From Spirochaetia bacterium (GTDB lineage: Bacteria > Spirochaetota > Spirochaetia > CAKZLE01): a stretch of DNA of 37,991 nt. The translations under genes and the position numbers were made by a program. The stretch lies in assembly GCA_021736385.1 (NCBI GenBank), contig JAIPFY010000030.1, forward strand, positions 1 to 37,991, read 5' to 3'. Position 1 is the first letter of the stretch; each line of letters starts with the position of its first letter. The notes under the pieces were generated by a model. That model ran no database searches. It was not told the origin of the DNA and worked only from the letters and a program-made list of their open reading frames with translations. Positions 23,359 to 32,843 of the stretch are shown here, piece after piece.

Positions 23359-23387
23359 TTGACGCAATCGCCTCTCATAGGTATCAT
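23359..23387 (+). promoter_or_regulatory. leuS promoter, placed for a leaderless message
   Basis: TTGACG (23359-23364) and TATCAT (23382-23387) are 17 bp apart. The ATG of leuS is at 23393, only 5 nt past the -10, and no ribosome site precedes it. Confidence 0.55.
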
Positions 23388-23392
23388 TCGGC

Positions 23393-25906
23393 ATGAGCAA
23401 ATACCCATTCAACCAAATAGAACCAAAATGGCAGGCATTCTGGGAAGACGATAAGACATTCAAAGTCACCGAAGACCCTGCATACCCCAAAGACCGCAGA
23501 GCCTATGTCCTGGACATGTTCCCCTACCCCTCAGGGGCAGGCCTGCATGTCGGTCACCCCGAAGGCTATACCGCAACCGATATCTACTGCAGGTACCTGA
23601 CGATGAACGGGTACAACGTCCTGCACCCCATGGGGTTCGACTCCTTCGGGCTGCCGGCAGAGAACTACGCCATCAAGACCGGTACCCATCCGAAGATCAC
23701 CACTGAGAAGAACATCAATCGTTTCAGAGAACAGATAAAGAGTCTCGGCTTCTGCTACGACTGGGATCGTGAGATCTCCACTCATTCCAAAGAGTACTAC
23801 CGATGGACACAGTGGATCTTTCTGCAGCTCTACAACAGGGGCCTGGCCTATGAGGCGGAGACTCCCATCAACTGGTGTCCCGACTGTAAGACCGGTCTTG
23901 CCAATGAAGAGGTGAAAGACGGCAGATGCGAACGCTGCGGATCACAGGTGAGTCGGAAGAATCTCAGGCAGTGGATCCTGAAGATCACGGCCTATGCCGA
24001 TCGACTGCTTGAGGATCTTGAAGACCTCGAGTGGACCGATGCGATCAAAGCGATGCAGAAGAACTGGATCGGCAGAAGCGAAGGTGCCGATGTCATCTTC
24101 ACCATCGAGAACAGCAGCGAGACCATCAAGGTCTATACCACCAGACCTGACACCCTCTTCGGTGCGACCTACATGGTCCTCTCCCCCGAACATCCTCTGG
24201 TAGAGACGATCACCACTGATGAGCAGCGATCAGCAGTGGAAGCCTATGTACATGCAGCAGCGATGAAATCCGATCTGGAACGTACCGATCTTGCCAAGGA
24301 GAAGACCGGTGTCTTCTCAGGGACCTATGCGATCAACCCGGTGAACGGAGCGAAGATCCCTGTATGGATAGCTGATTATGTCCTGATCTCCTACGGGTCA
24401 GGAGCCATCATGGCAGTCCCCGCCCATGATACACGTGACTGGGAGTTCGCCAAAGAGTTCGACCTGCCGATCATCGAGGTCCTCGAAGGTGGTGATGTCC
24501 AGAAAGAGGCCTTTACCGAAGACGGTATCCATGTGAACTCAGGCTTCCTCGACGGTATGGGGAAGACCCAGGCCATCGAGGCCATGATCTCATGGCTCGA
24601 AGAACGATCGATGGGTGAGAAGACCGTGAACTACAAGCTGCGAGACTGGATCTTCAGTCGCCAGCGATACTGGGGTGAGCCTATCCCCCTGGTGCACTGT
24701 GATACCTGCGGGACCGTACCGGTCCCAGAGGACCAGCTGCCGCTGGAACTGCCTGAGGTGAGCTCCTTCACCCCGACGGGGACCGGGGAGAGCCCTCTGG
24801 CTGGAATCGATACATGGGTGAACACCACCTGTCCTGTCTGCGGGAAGCCCGCGAAAAGAGAGACGAACACCATGCCCCAGTGGGCCGGCTCCTGCTGGTA
24901 CTACCTGCGGTTCCTTGACCCGAAGAACACCGAGACCCTGGCCTCACAAGAGGCTATCGATTACTGGATGCCAGTGAACCTCTATGTCGGGGGAGCTGAA
25001 CATGCAGTGCTGCATCTGCTCTATGCACGATTCTGGCACAAGGTCCTTTACGATCTGGGTGTGGTGAAGCACAAAGAGCCCTTCCAACGCCTGATCAACC
25101 AGGGGATGATCACCTCCTTCGCCTATCAGCGAAGTGACAAGTCCCTCGTCCCCACTGATGAGGTCGAAGAGACAGGACCCGATACCTTCATCGAGAAGAG
25201 TACCGGGGAACCCCTGGAGCGAGTGATCGCGAAGATGTCGAAGAGCCTGAAGAACGTCATCAACCCCGATGAGATCATTCGGGACTTCGGCTCCGATGCC
25301 ATGCGTCTGTACGAGATGTTCATGGGTCCCCTGCAGGTCTCCAAACCCTGGTCGACCAGCGGCATCGCCGGTGTCCACCGCCTCCTCGATCGAATCTGGC
25401 GACTGGCAGAACAACCCCGGTCTACCGCTGAAGCCCCTAAAGAGCTGCAGAAAGTCCTCCACAAGACCATCAAGAAAGTCACCCATGATACCGGGCTGCT
25501 GGAATTCAATACTGCTATCGCTCAGATGATGATCTGTGTCAATGAGTTCTACAAAGCGAAGGAGATCCCACTCTCCATATGGGAACCGTTCGTGCAGCTC
25601 ATTGCACCCTATGCCCCGCACCTTGCTGAAGAGCTGTGGGAACAGCTCGGTCATGCCCCCTCGATCGCAAAGTCGACCTGGCCGACCTGGGATGAGTCGT
25701 TGACGGTGGATGAAGAGATCACGGTGATCTTCCAGGTGAACGGAAAGGTACGTGCGAAAGTATCGGTAGCACTGGGAACCGGTAAAGAGGAGCTCGAGAA
25801 GATGGCTCTGGAACATCGGAGGATCATTGAGTGGACCGAAGGCAAGACGATCAGAAGGGTCATCTCAGTCCCCGACAAGCTGGTCAACATCGTGGTGAGC
25901 GGTTGA
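23393..25906 (+). CDS. leuS: Leucyl-tRNA synthetase
   Basis: This 837-residue class Ia enzyme charges tRNA-Leu in the cytoplasm. Visible signatures are the HIGH-type motif in [19 protein letters not shown] (near residue 45), a zinc-ribbon NWCPDCKTG...CERCG around residue 165, the CP1 editing domain with [20 protein letters not shown] and [19 protein letters not shown], a second CxxC pair (CDTCG...CPVCG), [19 protein letters not shown] ([16 protein letters not shown]) and a C-terminal domain with VNGKVRAK. Length is usual for a bacterial LeuRS. The start follows a promoter by 5 nt, suggesting leaderless translation. It is a stand-alone housekeeping gene ending at the terminator at 26004. Confidence 0.98.
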   Translation: MSKYPFNQIEPKWQAFWEDDKTFKVTEDPAYPKDRRAYVLDMFPYPSGAGLHVGHPEGYTATDIYCRYLTMNGYNVLHPMGFDSFGLPAENYAIKTGTHPKITTEKNINRFREQIKSLGFCYDWDREISTHSKEYYRWTQWIFLQLYNRGLAYEAETPINWCPDCKTGLANEEVKDGRCERCGSQVSRKNLRQWILKITAYADRLLEDLEDLEWTDAIKAMQKNWIGRSEGADVIFTIENSSETIKVYTTRPDTLFGATYMVLSPEHPLVETITTDEQRSAVEAYVHAAAMKSDLERTDLAKEKTGVFSGTYAINPVNGAKIPVWIADYVLISYGSGAIMAVPAHDTRDWEFAKEFDLPIIEVLEGGDVQKEAFTEDGIHVNSGFLDGMGKTQAIEAMISWLEERSMGEKTVNYKLRDWIFSRQRYWGEPIPLVHCDTCGTVPVPEDQLPLELPEVSSFTPTGTGESPLAGIDTWVNTTCPVCGKPAKRETNTMPQWAGSCWYYLRFLDPKNTETLASQEAIDYWMPVNLYVGGAEHAVLHLLYARFWHKVLYDLGVVKHKEPFQRLINQGMITSFAYQRSDKSLVPTDEVEETGPDTFIEKSTGEPLERVIAKMSKSLKNVINPDEIIRDFGSDAMRLYEMFMGPLQVSKPWSTSGIAGVHRLLDRIWRLAEQPRSTAEAPKELQKVLHKTIKKVTHDTGLLEFNTAIAQMMICVNEFYKAKEIPLSIWEPFVQLIAPYAPHLAEELWEQLGHAPSIAKSTWPTWDESLTVDEEITVIFQVNGKVRAKVSVALGTGKEELEKMALEHRRIIEWTEGKTIRRVISVPDKLVNIVVSG

Positions 25907-26003
25907 GCTGCTGCATGAGAAGTGATACGCCGTACATCGATCTCTGGAGATCGGTAAGGCCCATCATGGCTCAATAACGACCAATGCTACGACCATTAAT
26001 ATC

Positions 26004-26043
26004 AAAGAGAGGGGGGCTGTTCAGTGAACAGCCCCCTCTCTTT
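26004..26043. terminator. Bidirectional terminator between leuS and the GPH symporter gene
   Basis: A long stem AAAGAGA-GGGGG-CTGTTCA pairs with TGAACAG-CCCCC-TCTCTTT around a one-base centre, with one extra G bulged. A/T ends give T-runs on both strands. Confidence 0.88.
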
Positions 26044-26108
26044 GCTCTTACCCTATCACCGGGGTGCCCGACCTATCAGGAGGCGGGCAGGCGGTACAGC
26101 TCCAACCC

Positions 26109-27569
26109 TCAGACCTCCTGCGGATAGAGTTCTTTGTACGATACACCGGTAAGCAGTTCACAGGCGGTACGGACTTCGGAGGTCACCTCGTCTTTCGACC
26201 CGCCCTGTTTCAGCCGTTCGATCTCATTGATGATCAGCGAATGACGGGAGGGAGTGATCCTGAACTTCAGTCCAAGGAATATACCGATGAGTACCAGGGT
26301 CAGGGGACCAAGGAGGAAGAACAGGTGCAGCCCTTCGAGTACCTCAGGGCTCTGCTCCTGACCCGGGACGAACTGTATGCTCGTGAGCATGAACCCGATC
26401 AGCGGCATGGCGATCAATCCCTGTACCATCTTTCTGATCAGCGTCATGGCCCCTGAGTACACTCCTGATCGCTTCTTGCCGGTGATCAGCTCATCGACAT
26501 CGATCACACTCGGCAGGATCGCCCAGGGGATGAGCACCCCTGCAGAGGTCCCGGTACCGATGAAGGCACAGACCAGAGCTATCGTCACCACCGAGGACTC
26601 AGGGGTGAGGACGAAGAAGGCCGTGATAAGACTGACAGCATAGAGGGTAAGCCCTGCCACATAGGCAGTCCCTTTGCCATGGGTGTTCGAGATCATCGTA
26701 TAGACCGGCATCATGGCGATCTGTACGATCATGAGCGAGCCCATGGCCACAGGGTAGAGATTCTGCCGCTGCAGATAGTAGGTGATGAAATAGACGAAGA
26801 GGGCCATGAGGATATCGGAGGCTGAATAGGCTGCGATATACATCCCGACATGGATGCGGAACGAGGAGTTCTTGATGACGGTGGAGAACTGGCGGAACAC
26901 CTCAAGAGAACTGCTCTCGCGTCTCCTTCTGGTATACGGCATCTCCCAGGTCCCGCTATAGACCACGATCCAGGGAGCGGCATACAGCAGCCCGAAGATG
27001 ACTGCCATGACCATGTACCCGGAACCGGTCCCTGCCGGGTAGCGGGAGATGATCATGCTGGGAATGGTACCGGCAAGCAGCGCCGAGATCCCTGAACAGA
27101 TCATTCTGGCAGCAGAGAGCTTGGAACGTACCCGGTAGTCATTGGTCATCTCTGCATTGAGGGCTGCATAGGGGATCATCACCATGGTGAACACGGTGCT
27201 GAAGAGCACATAGGTGAAGCTGTAATAGACGAACCGTGCTGCAGAGGCCCCGAAGCTGACCGGGACCCACATCAGGATGAAACTGACCGCGATGGGAACG
27301 ATCCCGATGAGAAAGTAGATACGGCGCCTGCCGTGCTTCGATTCTGTTATATCGGAGAAGTAGCCCATCAGCGGGTCGGAGATCGCGTCCCAGATCTTCC
27401 CGATGGCAAATACCAGACCGGCCAGCGCAGGACTGAGCCCTGCTACCTCAGTCAGATAGAACATGAACAGCATCCCGATGATCAGGAACGAACCACCGCC
27501 GAAGATATCACCGATACCGTAGCTGAACAGGGTCCTGAATGTGACCTTCCGGTCCTTATCGTATTCCAT
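26109..27569 (-). CDS. GPH-family (MelB-type) sugar:cation symporter
   Basis: This 486-residue inner-membrane protein has about 12 helices and glycoside-pentoside-hexuronide symporter marks: LFSYGIGDIFGGGSFLIIGMLFMFYLTEVAGL at the N terminus, GKIWDAISDPLMGYFSDITESKHGRRRIYFLIG in the first cytoplasmic loop with the conserved Asp pair, and a long loop after helix 6. The family moves glycosides or uronides with Na+ or H+; YihO/YihP of the sulfoquinovose route belong to it. It is monocistronic, with GGAGG 10 nt before the ATG. A TTAC-N5-GTAA dyad lies just upstream (27591-27603). Confidence 0.92.
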   Translation of the reverse strand: MEYDKDRKVTFRTLFSYGIGDIFGGGSFLIIGMLFMFYLTEVAGLSPALAGLVFAIGKIWDAISDPLMGYFSDITESKHGRRRIYFLIGIVPIAVSFILMWVPVSFGASAARFVYYSFTYVLFSTVFTMVMIPYAALNAEMTNDYRVRSKLSAARMICSGISALLAGTIPSMIISRYPAGTGSGYMVMAVIFGLLYAAPWIVVYSGTWEMPYTRRRRESSSLEVFRQFSTVIKNSSFRIHVGMYIAAYSASDILMALFVYFITYYLQRQNLYPVAMGSLMIVQIAMMPVYTMISNTHGKGTAYVAGLTLYAVSLITAFFVLTPESSVVTIALVCAFIGTGTSAGVLIPWAILPSVIDVDELITGKKRSGVYSGAMTLIRKMVQGLIAMPLIGFMLTSIQFVPGQEQSPEVLEGLHLFFLLGPLTLVLIGIFLGLKFRITPSRHSLIINEIERLKQGGSKDEVTSEVRTACELLTGVSYKELYPQEV

Positions 27570-27590
27570 ATGATGGGCACCTCCGTAATA

Positions 27591-27603
27591 TTACACATTG
27601 TAA
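27591..27603. promoter_or_regulatory. Possible operator-like dyad before the GPH symporter gene
   Basis: TTAC-ACATT-GTAA has the same inner arms and 5-bp spacing as the regulon palindrome (TTACTTAC-N5-GTAAGTAA reads TTAC-N5-GTAA at its core), but outer positions do not match. It lies 22-34 bp before the start codon. Confidence 0.25.
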
Positions 27604-27634
27604 CATAGCAACGGTCAGGCGCAAAGCACTATCG

Positions 27635-27666
27635 AAAAAACCGCCGTCAGGGATCCCCGACGGCGG
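27635..27666 (-). terminator. Rho-independent terminator of the CUT2 operon
   Basis: On the minus strand a GC-rich stem (CCGCCGTC / GACGGCGG, extended by GGG/CCC with one bulge) is followed by TTTTTT, 23 bp after the stop of the last operon gene. Confidence 0.92.
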
Positions 27667-27688
27667 AAAGGAAGAAAAGGAGGTTATG

Positions 27689-28786
27689 TTATGAGCTGAG
27701 CTGTCTGATCGTATCGATCATAGCGAGCACCATCTCAGGGCTGGTATCAGCCTGTATGATATGGGCAGGGGCCATGAGATAGTTCCCATGTCTGCCCATG
27801 ATCTCGTACCGACGTCTGATCTCATCCTGCAGAGCTTTGATGTCCCCTGAGGGGAGCAGCTCCTGCTGATCGATCCCGCCGAAGAACACGATCTTCTCAC
27901 CGTACTTGTCCTGGAGTTCCTGTGGATCAGATCCCGGGACATTGGGCTGCACGGGATTATAGATAGAGAACCCTATCTCAACGAAATCATCGACAAGAGG
28001 GGCTACCGCTCCATCAGAGTGTATGATGAACACCAGGTGGGGGAACTCCTCCTTCAACTTGCTGATCATCCGCGCGTACCGCGGTTTGAACTCATCTCTC
28101 CACATATCGGGGGAGATCAGCATCGATGTCTGGGTCCCGAGGTCCTCCCCGAACCAGATGGCATCAACACCGGCCTGCGCCAGCTGCTGAGCCAGACCAT
28201 AGGTCCAGTGCTCCACCTTGTCATTGAGTTTCTGGACCCAGCTCTCACCAAGAGCGAATGCGAGCATGTACTCCTGCATCCCCGTCAGGTGCCAGGCCAG
28301 TTCGAACAGGGAGAGTTCACAGTCCCCTAAGATCGCATAGTCCTCTTTATAGCGTGCAATATCAGCTTTGGCGCAATCGAACCTGCCCGGTGCATAGGGG
28401 TCGGGGAAGGCATACTGTTCAATATCCTCTTCACTCGCCGCTGCAGAGAGCGGGCAGTGGACCACCTCCATGTACAGAGGGGTCGGCCGCATATGCATAC
28501 CGAACTCGTTGGTCTTCACCTCATCAGAGATCACCTGAGGTTCGAACCCCTCACGTATGGTCCCGCCTACGACGACACAATCGCTTCCGAGTGCCGTCCG
28601 GATGGCATTCGCCGAGATCCGGTAGGTCAGATCCTCATAGTACGAAGGGGCATAATCAGCCTCTATCGAAAGCTCCTGAGCGAAATGATCGGTAAGACTC
28701 CTGCAGAGATCGAACTGCAGGGGTGGCCTGTCCGGATCACCCTCGATCAGACCGAATGTACGTAGGACACGCTCTCTTGAATTCAT
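27689..28786 (-). CDS. Uroporphyrinogen decarboxylase-family protein (methyltransferase-like)
   Basis: This 365-residue TIM-barrel protein of the HemE/MtaA/CmuA superfamily starts MNSRERVLRTF, typical of the branch often found in sugar clusters. Stretches seen are GVDAIWFGEDLGTQTSMLISPDMWRDEF, FIIHSDGAV, GFSIYNPVQPNVPG and KIVFFGGIDQQELLP. The Cys that MtaA-type enzymes use to bind zinc after the His is Asp here (HSDG), so a corrinoid methyltransferase role is uncertain; true heme synthesis is unlikely given the context. AAGGAG 7 nt upstream fixes the start at 28786. It is the last gene of the CUT2 operon, 25 bp after the mutarotase. Confidence 0.85.
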   Translation of the reverse strand: MNSRERVLRTFGLIEGDPDRPPLQFDLCRSLTDHFAQELSIEADYAPSYYEDLTYRISANAIRTALGSDCVVVGGTIREGFEPQVISDEVKTNEFGMHMRPTPLYMEVVHCPLSAAASEEDIEQYAFPDPYAPGRFDCAKADIARYKEDYAILGDCELSLFELAWHLTGMQEYMLAFALGESWVQKLNDKVEHWTYGLAQQLAQAGVDAIWFGEDLGTQTSMLISPDMWRDEFKPRYARMISKLKEEFPHLVFIIHSDGAVAPLVDDFVEIGFSIYNPVQPNVPGSDPQELQDKYGEKIVFFGGIDQQELLPSGDIKALQDEIRRRYEIMGRHGNYLMAPAHIIQADTSPEMVLAMIDTIRQLSS

Positions 28787-28811
28787 ATCGAAACTCCTTA
28801 TCTGTGCTGTC

Positions 28812-29126
28812 TCAGTCCATGTGGAAGAGTTCTTCCAGCGGGACTGATACCGGTGAGTCATCCTCATGGGTCTCCATGATATCGGCCATGAAGGCCCACC
28901 ACTTCTGGACGATCGGCAGGGATCCCAGATCCTGGGACCCGCCGTCCCCGATGTTCTTCTGCACCGCGAACAGGGTGTCAGTCTCCTCATCGAAGAAGAT
29001 CGAATAATCCCGCACGCCGCTTTCGCTCAAAAGCTCCCTGAGTTCAGGCCACAGTTGATCATGCCGCCTTCGGTACTCCTCTTTCATGCCGGGAGCAAGT
29101 TTCATCTTGAACGCTGTTCTATTCAT
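28812..29126 (-). CDS. rhaM: L-rhamnose mutarotase
   Basis: This 104-residue dimeric alpha/beta-barrel protein interconverts the alpha and beta anomers of L-rhamnose (and relatives). It keeps H22 (RRRHDQLWPEL), Y41 (RDYSIFFDEE) and the tandem W76-W77 (QKWWAFMADIME), the positions used by E. coli YiiL/RhaM, and the C-terminal SPVS-x-PLEELFHMD. The loop before the Trp pair carries a short Gly/Ser-rich insert (NIGDGGSQDLG). It lies between the ABC permease and the HemE-like gene and indicates that the imported sugar is rhamnose or a similar 6-deoxyhexose. Confidence 0.95.
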   Translation of the reverse strand: MNRTAFKMKLAPGMKEEYRRRHDQLWPELRELLSESGVRDYSIFFDEETDTLFAVQKNIGDGGSQDLGSLPIVQKWWAFMADIMETHEDDSPVSVPLEELFHMD

Positions 29127-29150
29127 ATATCACCTCATCTATCTGATGTT

Positions 29151-30212
29151 TCAGAGCGTAGATGCCATCTGCTGACTCTTGAGTTTCCGCCGTGCCTTCA
29201 CCCCGTCGAGGAATCCAGGCAGCAGTACCGCGATCACCAGCAGCAGCCCGGTGGTGATGACCATCACCTTGGCCGAGAGGTTGATCAGGCCCATACCGAA
29301 CTTGAGATACCCAAGCAGGAAGATCGCCATGATCACCCCGAAGAGATTCCCCTTCCCGCCGCTTATCGAGACACCGCCGAGTACGACCAGCGTGATGACC
29401 TCCATATCCCATCCCAGGGCGATGTTCGGTCGGGTACTGCCGATCCTCGAGGTGAGCAGGACCGCCGCGATACCGCAGAAGAGTCCCATGAGCGTGAAGT
29501 TGATGAACCGGATCCTGGACACATTGATACCGGCGAATCGCGCAGCCTCTCGTGAACTGCCGATCGCATAGAGCTTTCTGCCGTAGCGGGTCTTGTGCAG
29601 TATGAAGCCCATGACTGCAGCCAGAAACAGAAAGATCACCAACTCGAAGGGGATGAGGGTATCCCCGACATAGCCCTGTCCGAGAAAAGCCATGCTCTTG
29701 GGATACTCGGTATAGGCCTGATCCCCCAGGACTGCCTGTGAGACCCCCCGGAAGAGTGACTGAGTCGCCAGAGTCACGGCAATAGCCGGCATCTTCAGGA
29801 TCGTGACGAAGAATCCATTGAACATCCCCGCGAGGGTACCTGCGGCTAACCCGATCAGGATGATGCCTGCCACATCCATTCCCATGGAGGCGGCATAGCC
29901 CATGGCGAAGGAACTCAGGGCGATGATCGAAGCGATCGATATGTCAATATCGCCTGACATGATGATATAGATCATAGGAAGGGCCATGATAGCCTTCTCC
30001 ATGAAATTGAAGGTCGAATTCATGAGATTGAAGTAATCGAGGAAGTACGGGGAGAGGTTCGAGAAGAGTATGAACTCGAAGACCAGGAGGATCCCCAGCA
30101 GTACTTCCCATTTGGTGAACAGAAGGATCAACTTCTCTTTGAGACTGTTCTCATCGATCAGCCGGGAGATGTTCACCAGCTCCTGCTTTGGTTGTCTGTC
30201 TGCCTGCTGCAT
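29151..30212 (-). CDS. CUT2 sugar ABC transporter permease 2 (RhaQ/RhaP-like)
   Basis: This 353-residue member of the RbsC/BPD-transp-2 family has about ten membrane segments, preceded by a soluble N terminus of some 40 residues. IIMSGDIDISIASIIALSSFAMGY and NLFGVIMAIFLLGYLKFGMGLINLSAKVMVITTGLLLVIAVLLPG are characteristic. It forms a heterodimer with the preceding permease. Its ATG overlaps the stop of that gene (TAATG). Confidence 0.93.
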   Translation of the reverse strand: MQQADRQPKQELVNISRLIDENSLKEKLILLFTKWEVLLGILLVFEFILFSNLSPYFLDYFNLMNSTFNFMEKAIMALPMIYIIMSGDIDISIASIIALSSFAMGYAASMGMDVAGIILIGLAAGTLAGMFNGFFVTILKMPAIAVTLATQSLFRGVSQAVLGDQAYTEYPKSMAFLGQGYVGDTLIPFELVIFLFLAAVMGFILHKTRYGRKLYAIGSSREAARFAGINVSRIRFINFTLMGLFCGIAAVLLTSRIGSTRPNIALGWDMEVITLVVLGGVSISGGKGNLFGVIMAIFLLGYLKFGMGLINLSAKVMVITTGLLLVIAVLLPGFLDGVKARRKLKSQQMASTL

Positions 30213-31204
30213 TATCGCTGCCTCCCCTTCAAGAGCTCCTGTTCCCGTCGTCTCTCTGATACGGTGTTGATCAGCATGGCCCCGAGCACGATCGCTCCCT
30301 GGATGAACAGCTGATAGAACGGTGAGAGATTGATCACCGGCAGTGCATTATTGATGATACCGAGGAACAGGGCACCGAGGATCACCCCGGGAACCGCACC
30401 GGAACCACCGGCGATGCTCACCCCGCCGATCACACAGGCTGCGACCGTCTGCAGCTCGAACCCTGAGGCTGTCTCATTGACTGCCGCTGCATAGCGTGAG
30501 GTCCACAGGACCCCGGCAAGACCGCCTAACATGCCGCTGAGGGTGAAGATGATCATATAGATCTTCTGTTCACTCACACCGACGAACTTGGCAGCGACCT
30601 TGTTGCCGCCGATCGCATAGATCTCCCGTCCCCTGCGGGTATACCCGCTGAAGTAGAACATCAGTACTGAGACCAGCACACCCCACCAGATCAGATTGCT
30701 GATCCCGAACAGGTTGCCATGCGGCAGTCTCATATAGGAGTCGGTCATCTCGTGTGCGGTGACCCACTGTCCCTTACTCAAGACGAAGGTAAGTCCTCTG
30801 TAGATACTCAAGGTCCCCAGCGTCGTGATGATCGCAGGGACCTTCCCATATGCTACGACGACTCCGTTGATCAGACCCAGCACCAATCCGACGCCCACTC
30901 CGATCAGCAGGACCACTACCGCCGGGATCCCGGGATAATACTGGTTGGTCATGGCCGCGGCCATGCCCGAAAGTCCGATCACTGATCCGACAGAGAGGTC
31001 TATCCCCCCGGCAAGGATCACGAAGAACTGTCCCAGGGAGACCATGACCAGGATAGAGGTATCATTGACGATCCTCTGGATGTTATCAGCAGAGACGAAC
31101 CCGGGAGCACGCATGGTCACCACTGCAAGCAGCAGGACTATGAGTATGATCAGGCTGGTATCTCTACGCTGTGTTATCTTCCGTAATGACTGCAATCGAA
31201 TCAC
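30212..31204 (-). CDS. CUT2 sugar ABC transporter permease 1
   Basis: A 330-residue RbsC-type permease with ILAGGIDLSVGSVIGLSGMAAAM and VIGGVSIAGGSGAVPGVILGALFLGIINNALPVINLSPFYQLFIQG, both hallmarks. It starts with GTG in a GTGA overlap with the end of the ATPase gene and overlaps the second permease, so the genes are translationally coupled. Confidence 0.93.
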   Translation of the reverse strand: MIRLQSLRKITQRRDTSLIILIVLLLAVVTMRAPGFVSADNIQRIVNDTSILVMVSLGQFFVILAGGIDLSVGSVIGLSGMAAAMTNQYYPGIPAVVVLLIGVGVGLVLGLINGVVVAYGKVPAIITTLGTLSIYRGLTFVLSKGQWVTAHEMTDSYMRLPHGNLFGISNLIWWGVLVSVLMFYFSGYTRRGREIYAIGGNKVAAKFVGVSEQKIYMIIFTLSGMLGGLAGVLWTSRYAAAVNETASGFELQTVAACVIGGVSIAGGSGAVPGVILGALFLGIINNALPVINLSPFYQLFIQGAIVLGAMLINTVSERRREQELLKGRQR

Positions 31205-32715
31205 TGTTCACCTCCGTTACCTGCAGTATGACCGGTCGCTGCTTTTATGACCGAATCAGATGTCGCCTCATCTCGAGAGAACTCAGCGGTGAGGGCACCT
31301 TCATGCATGACGATGATCCGGTCAGACATGCCCAGCACTTCAGGCAGCTCTGAGGAGATCAGCAGCACAGCCATGCCCTCTGCAGCCATCTCTGAGACGA
31401 ACTGGTGCACAGCGGCTTTGGTTGCCACATCGATCCCCTTGGTCGGCTCATCAAGGATGAGGATCCTGGGATTCGTCGCGATCCACTTTGCCAGGACGAC
31501 CTTCTGCTGGTTCCCCCCTGAGAGGGTATCGGCATCGACATGCCACCCGGCAGCCCGTATCTCCATCTTCTCTCCGAAGGTCTCTGTCACTTCGAGCTCT
31601 CTCTTTTTATGGGTGATCCCATAGCGTGAGAGTGCATCGATCTGCGGCAGGGTGATGTTCTTGGCAATACTCATCTCCAGGATGACTCCCTGGGATTGAC
31701 GATCCTCCGGTACGAATGCGATCCCGTACCCCATAGCCTCCGAGGGCTTGCGGATGTGTATCTCCTTCCCGTCGAGCAGGACCGTCCCGTGACTCCTGGA
31801 ATCTATCCCGAAGAGGGTACGCATCACTTCACTGCGACCGGCACCGATCAATCCGAAGAACCCCAGGATCTCACCGGCATGCAGGGTGAATGAGACATCC
31901 TGGAAGTATCCTGTCTGTGCAAGCTGCTGGACTTCCAGCACCGGCCTGCCGATCTTGACCTCTTTCTTCGGATACATCTGATCAAGGCTTCGGCCGACCA
32001 TCATGTTCACCATGGCATCGACTGAGGACTCTTTGACCAGTCCCTCTCCGATGTACCTGCCATCCCGCAGTATGGTGAAGTAGTCACAGATCTCAAAGAT
32101 CTCATCGAACTTATGGGAGATGAAGATGATAGCTTTGCCGTCATCTTTCAGCTTCCTGACTATCTTATACAGATCTTCGACCTCTCTGAGCGAGAGGGCT
32201 GAGGTCGGTTCATCCATGATGACGATCCTGGCATTGAGTGAGAGGGCTTTTGCGATCTCTACCATATGCCGTTGCGCAACACCGAGGTTCTTGACCAGCG
32301 TGTTGCAGTCTATCTCAAGTTCAAGTGAATCGAGCAGGGTCTGAGTCTCTTTCCTCATGGTCGCCCAGTCCACTCTCTTAGTCTTCGGGTGTATGATATG
32401 GTGGCCCATATAGATGTTCTCGGTGACAGACAATTCAGGGAACATGGAAGCTTCCTGATGGATCGCCGCGATCCCGCATGCCTGTGCCTCAAGGGCATTC
32501 CTGCAGACCAGGGGTTTCCCGTCAAGCAGTACTTCACCACTGGTAAGGGTGTAGACCCCGGTCAGGATCTTCACCAGGGTTGACTTACCGGCTCCATTCT
32601 CACCGATGAGTGCATGCACTTCTCCAGTCCGCACGGTAAGGTGCACACCGTCAAGAGCCTTGATACCCGGGAAGTATTTGGTTAACTGTTTGATTTCAAG
32701 TATGGTTTCTGACAA
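31201..32715 (-). CDS. CUT2 sugar ABC transporter ATPase (two fused ATPase domains)
   Basis: This protein of about 504 residues has two nucleotide-binding domains. The first has Walker A GENGAGKST, a degenerate signature (LGVAQRHMVEIAKAL) and Walker B VIMDEPTSAL. The second has the degenerate Walker A GLIGAGRSE, the signature LSGGNQQKV and Walker B LILDEPTKGID, as usual in RbsA/RhaT-type proteins. The start was set at TTG 32715, which has AAGGAG 6 nt upstream and matches family length. An in-frame ATG at 32799 lies within the intergenic hairpin and lacks a ribosome site. It energises uptake through the two permeases. Confidence 0.92.
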   Translation of the reverse strand: MSETILEIKQLTKYFPGIKALDGVHLTVRTGEVHALIGENGAGKSTLVKILTGVYTLTSGEVLLDGKPLVCRNALEAQACGIAAIHQEASMFPELSVTENIYMGHHIIHPKTKRVDWATMRKETQTLLDSLELEIDCNTLVKNLGVAQRHMVEIAKALSLNARIVIMDEPTSALSLREVEDLYKIVRKLKDDGKAIIFISHKFDEIFEICDYFTILRDGRYIGEGLVKESSVDAMVNMMVGRSLDQMYPKKEVKIGRPVLEVQQLAQTGYFQDVSFTLHAGEILGFFGLIGAGRSEVMRTLFGIDSRSHGTVLLDGKEIHIRKPSEAMGYGIAFVPEDRQSQGVILEMSIAKNITLPQIDALSRYGITHKKRELEVTETFGEKMEIRAAGWHVDADTLSGGNQQKVVLAKWIATNPRILILDEPTKGIDVATKAAVHQFVSEMAAEGMAVLLISSELPEVLGMSDRIIVMHEGALTAEFSRDEATSDSVIKAATGHTAGNGGEQ

Positions 32716-32781
32716 CAGACTCTCCTTGCTCTGCACATCAGTCAATCGTTCTAACTTCTGTGGTCCTGATCTCATTATAGA

Positions 32782-32824
32782 AAGAGCAGGCCTGATCATC
32801 TTCTGAGAACCAGAACCTGCTCTT
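32782..32824 (-). terminator. Hairpin between CUT2 binding-protein and ATPase genes
   Basis: A 9-bp perfect stem AAGAGCAGG / CCTGCTCTT with a 25-nt loop begins 20 bp after the binding-protein stop. On the minus strand it is followed by TTCTATAAT. It likely limits transcription into the ATPase gene, as for the hairpin at 13751-13782. Confidence 0.5.
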
Positions 32825-32843
32825 GTATCATAGTATCGTTCTA

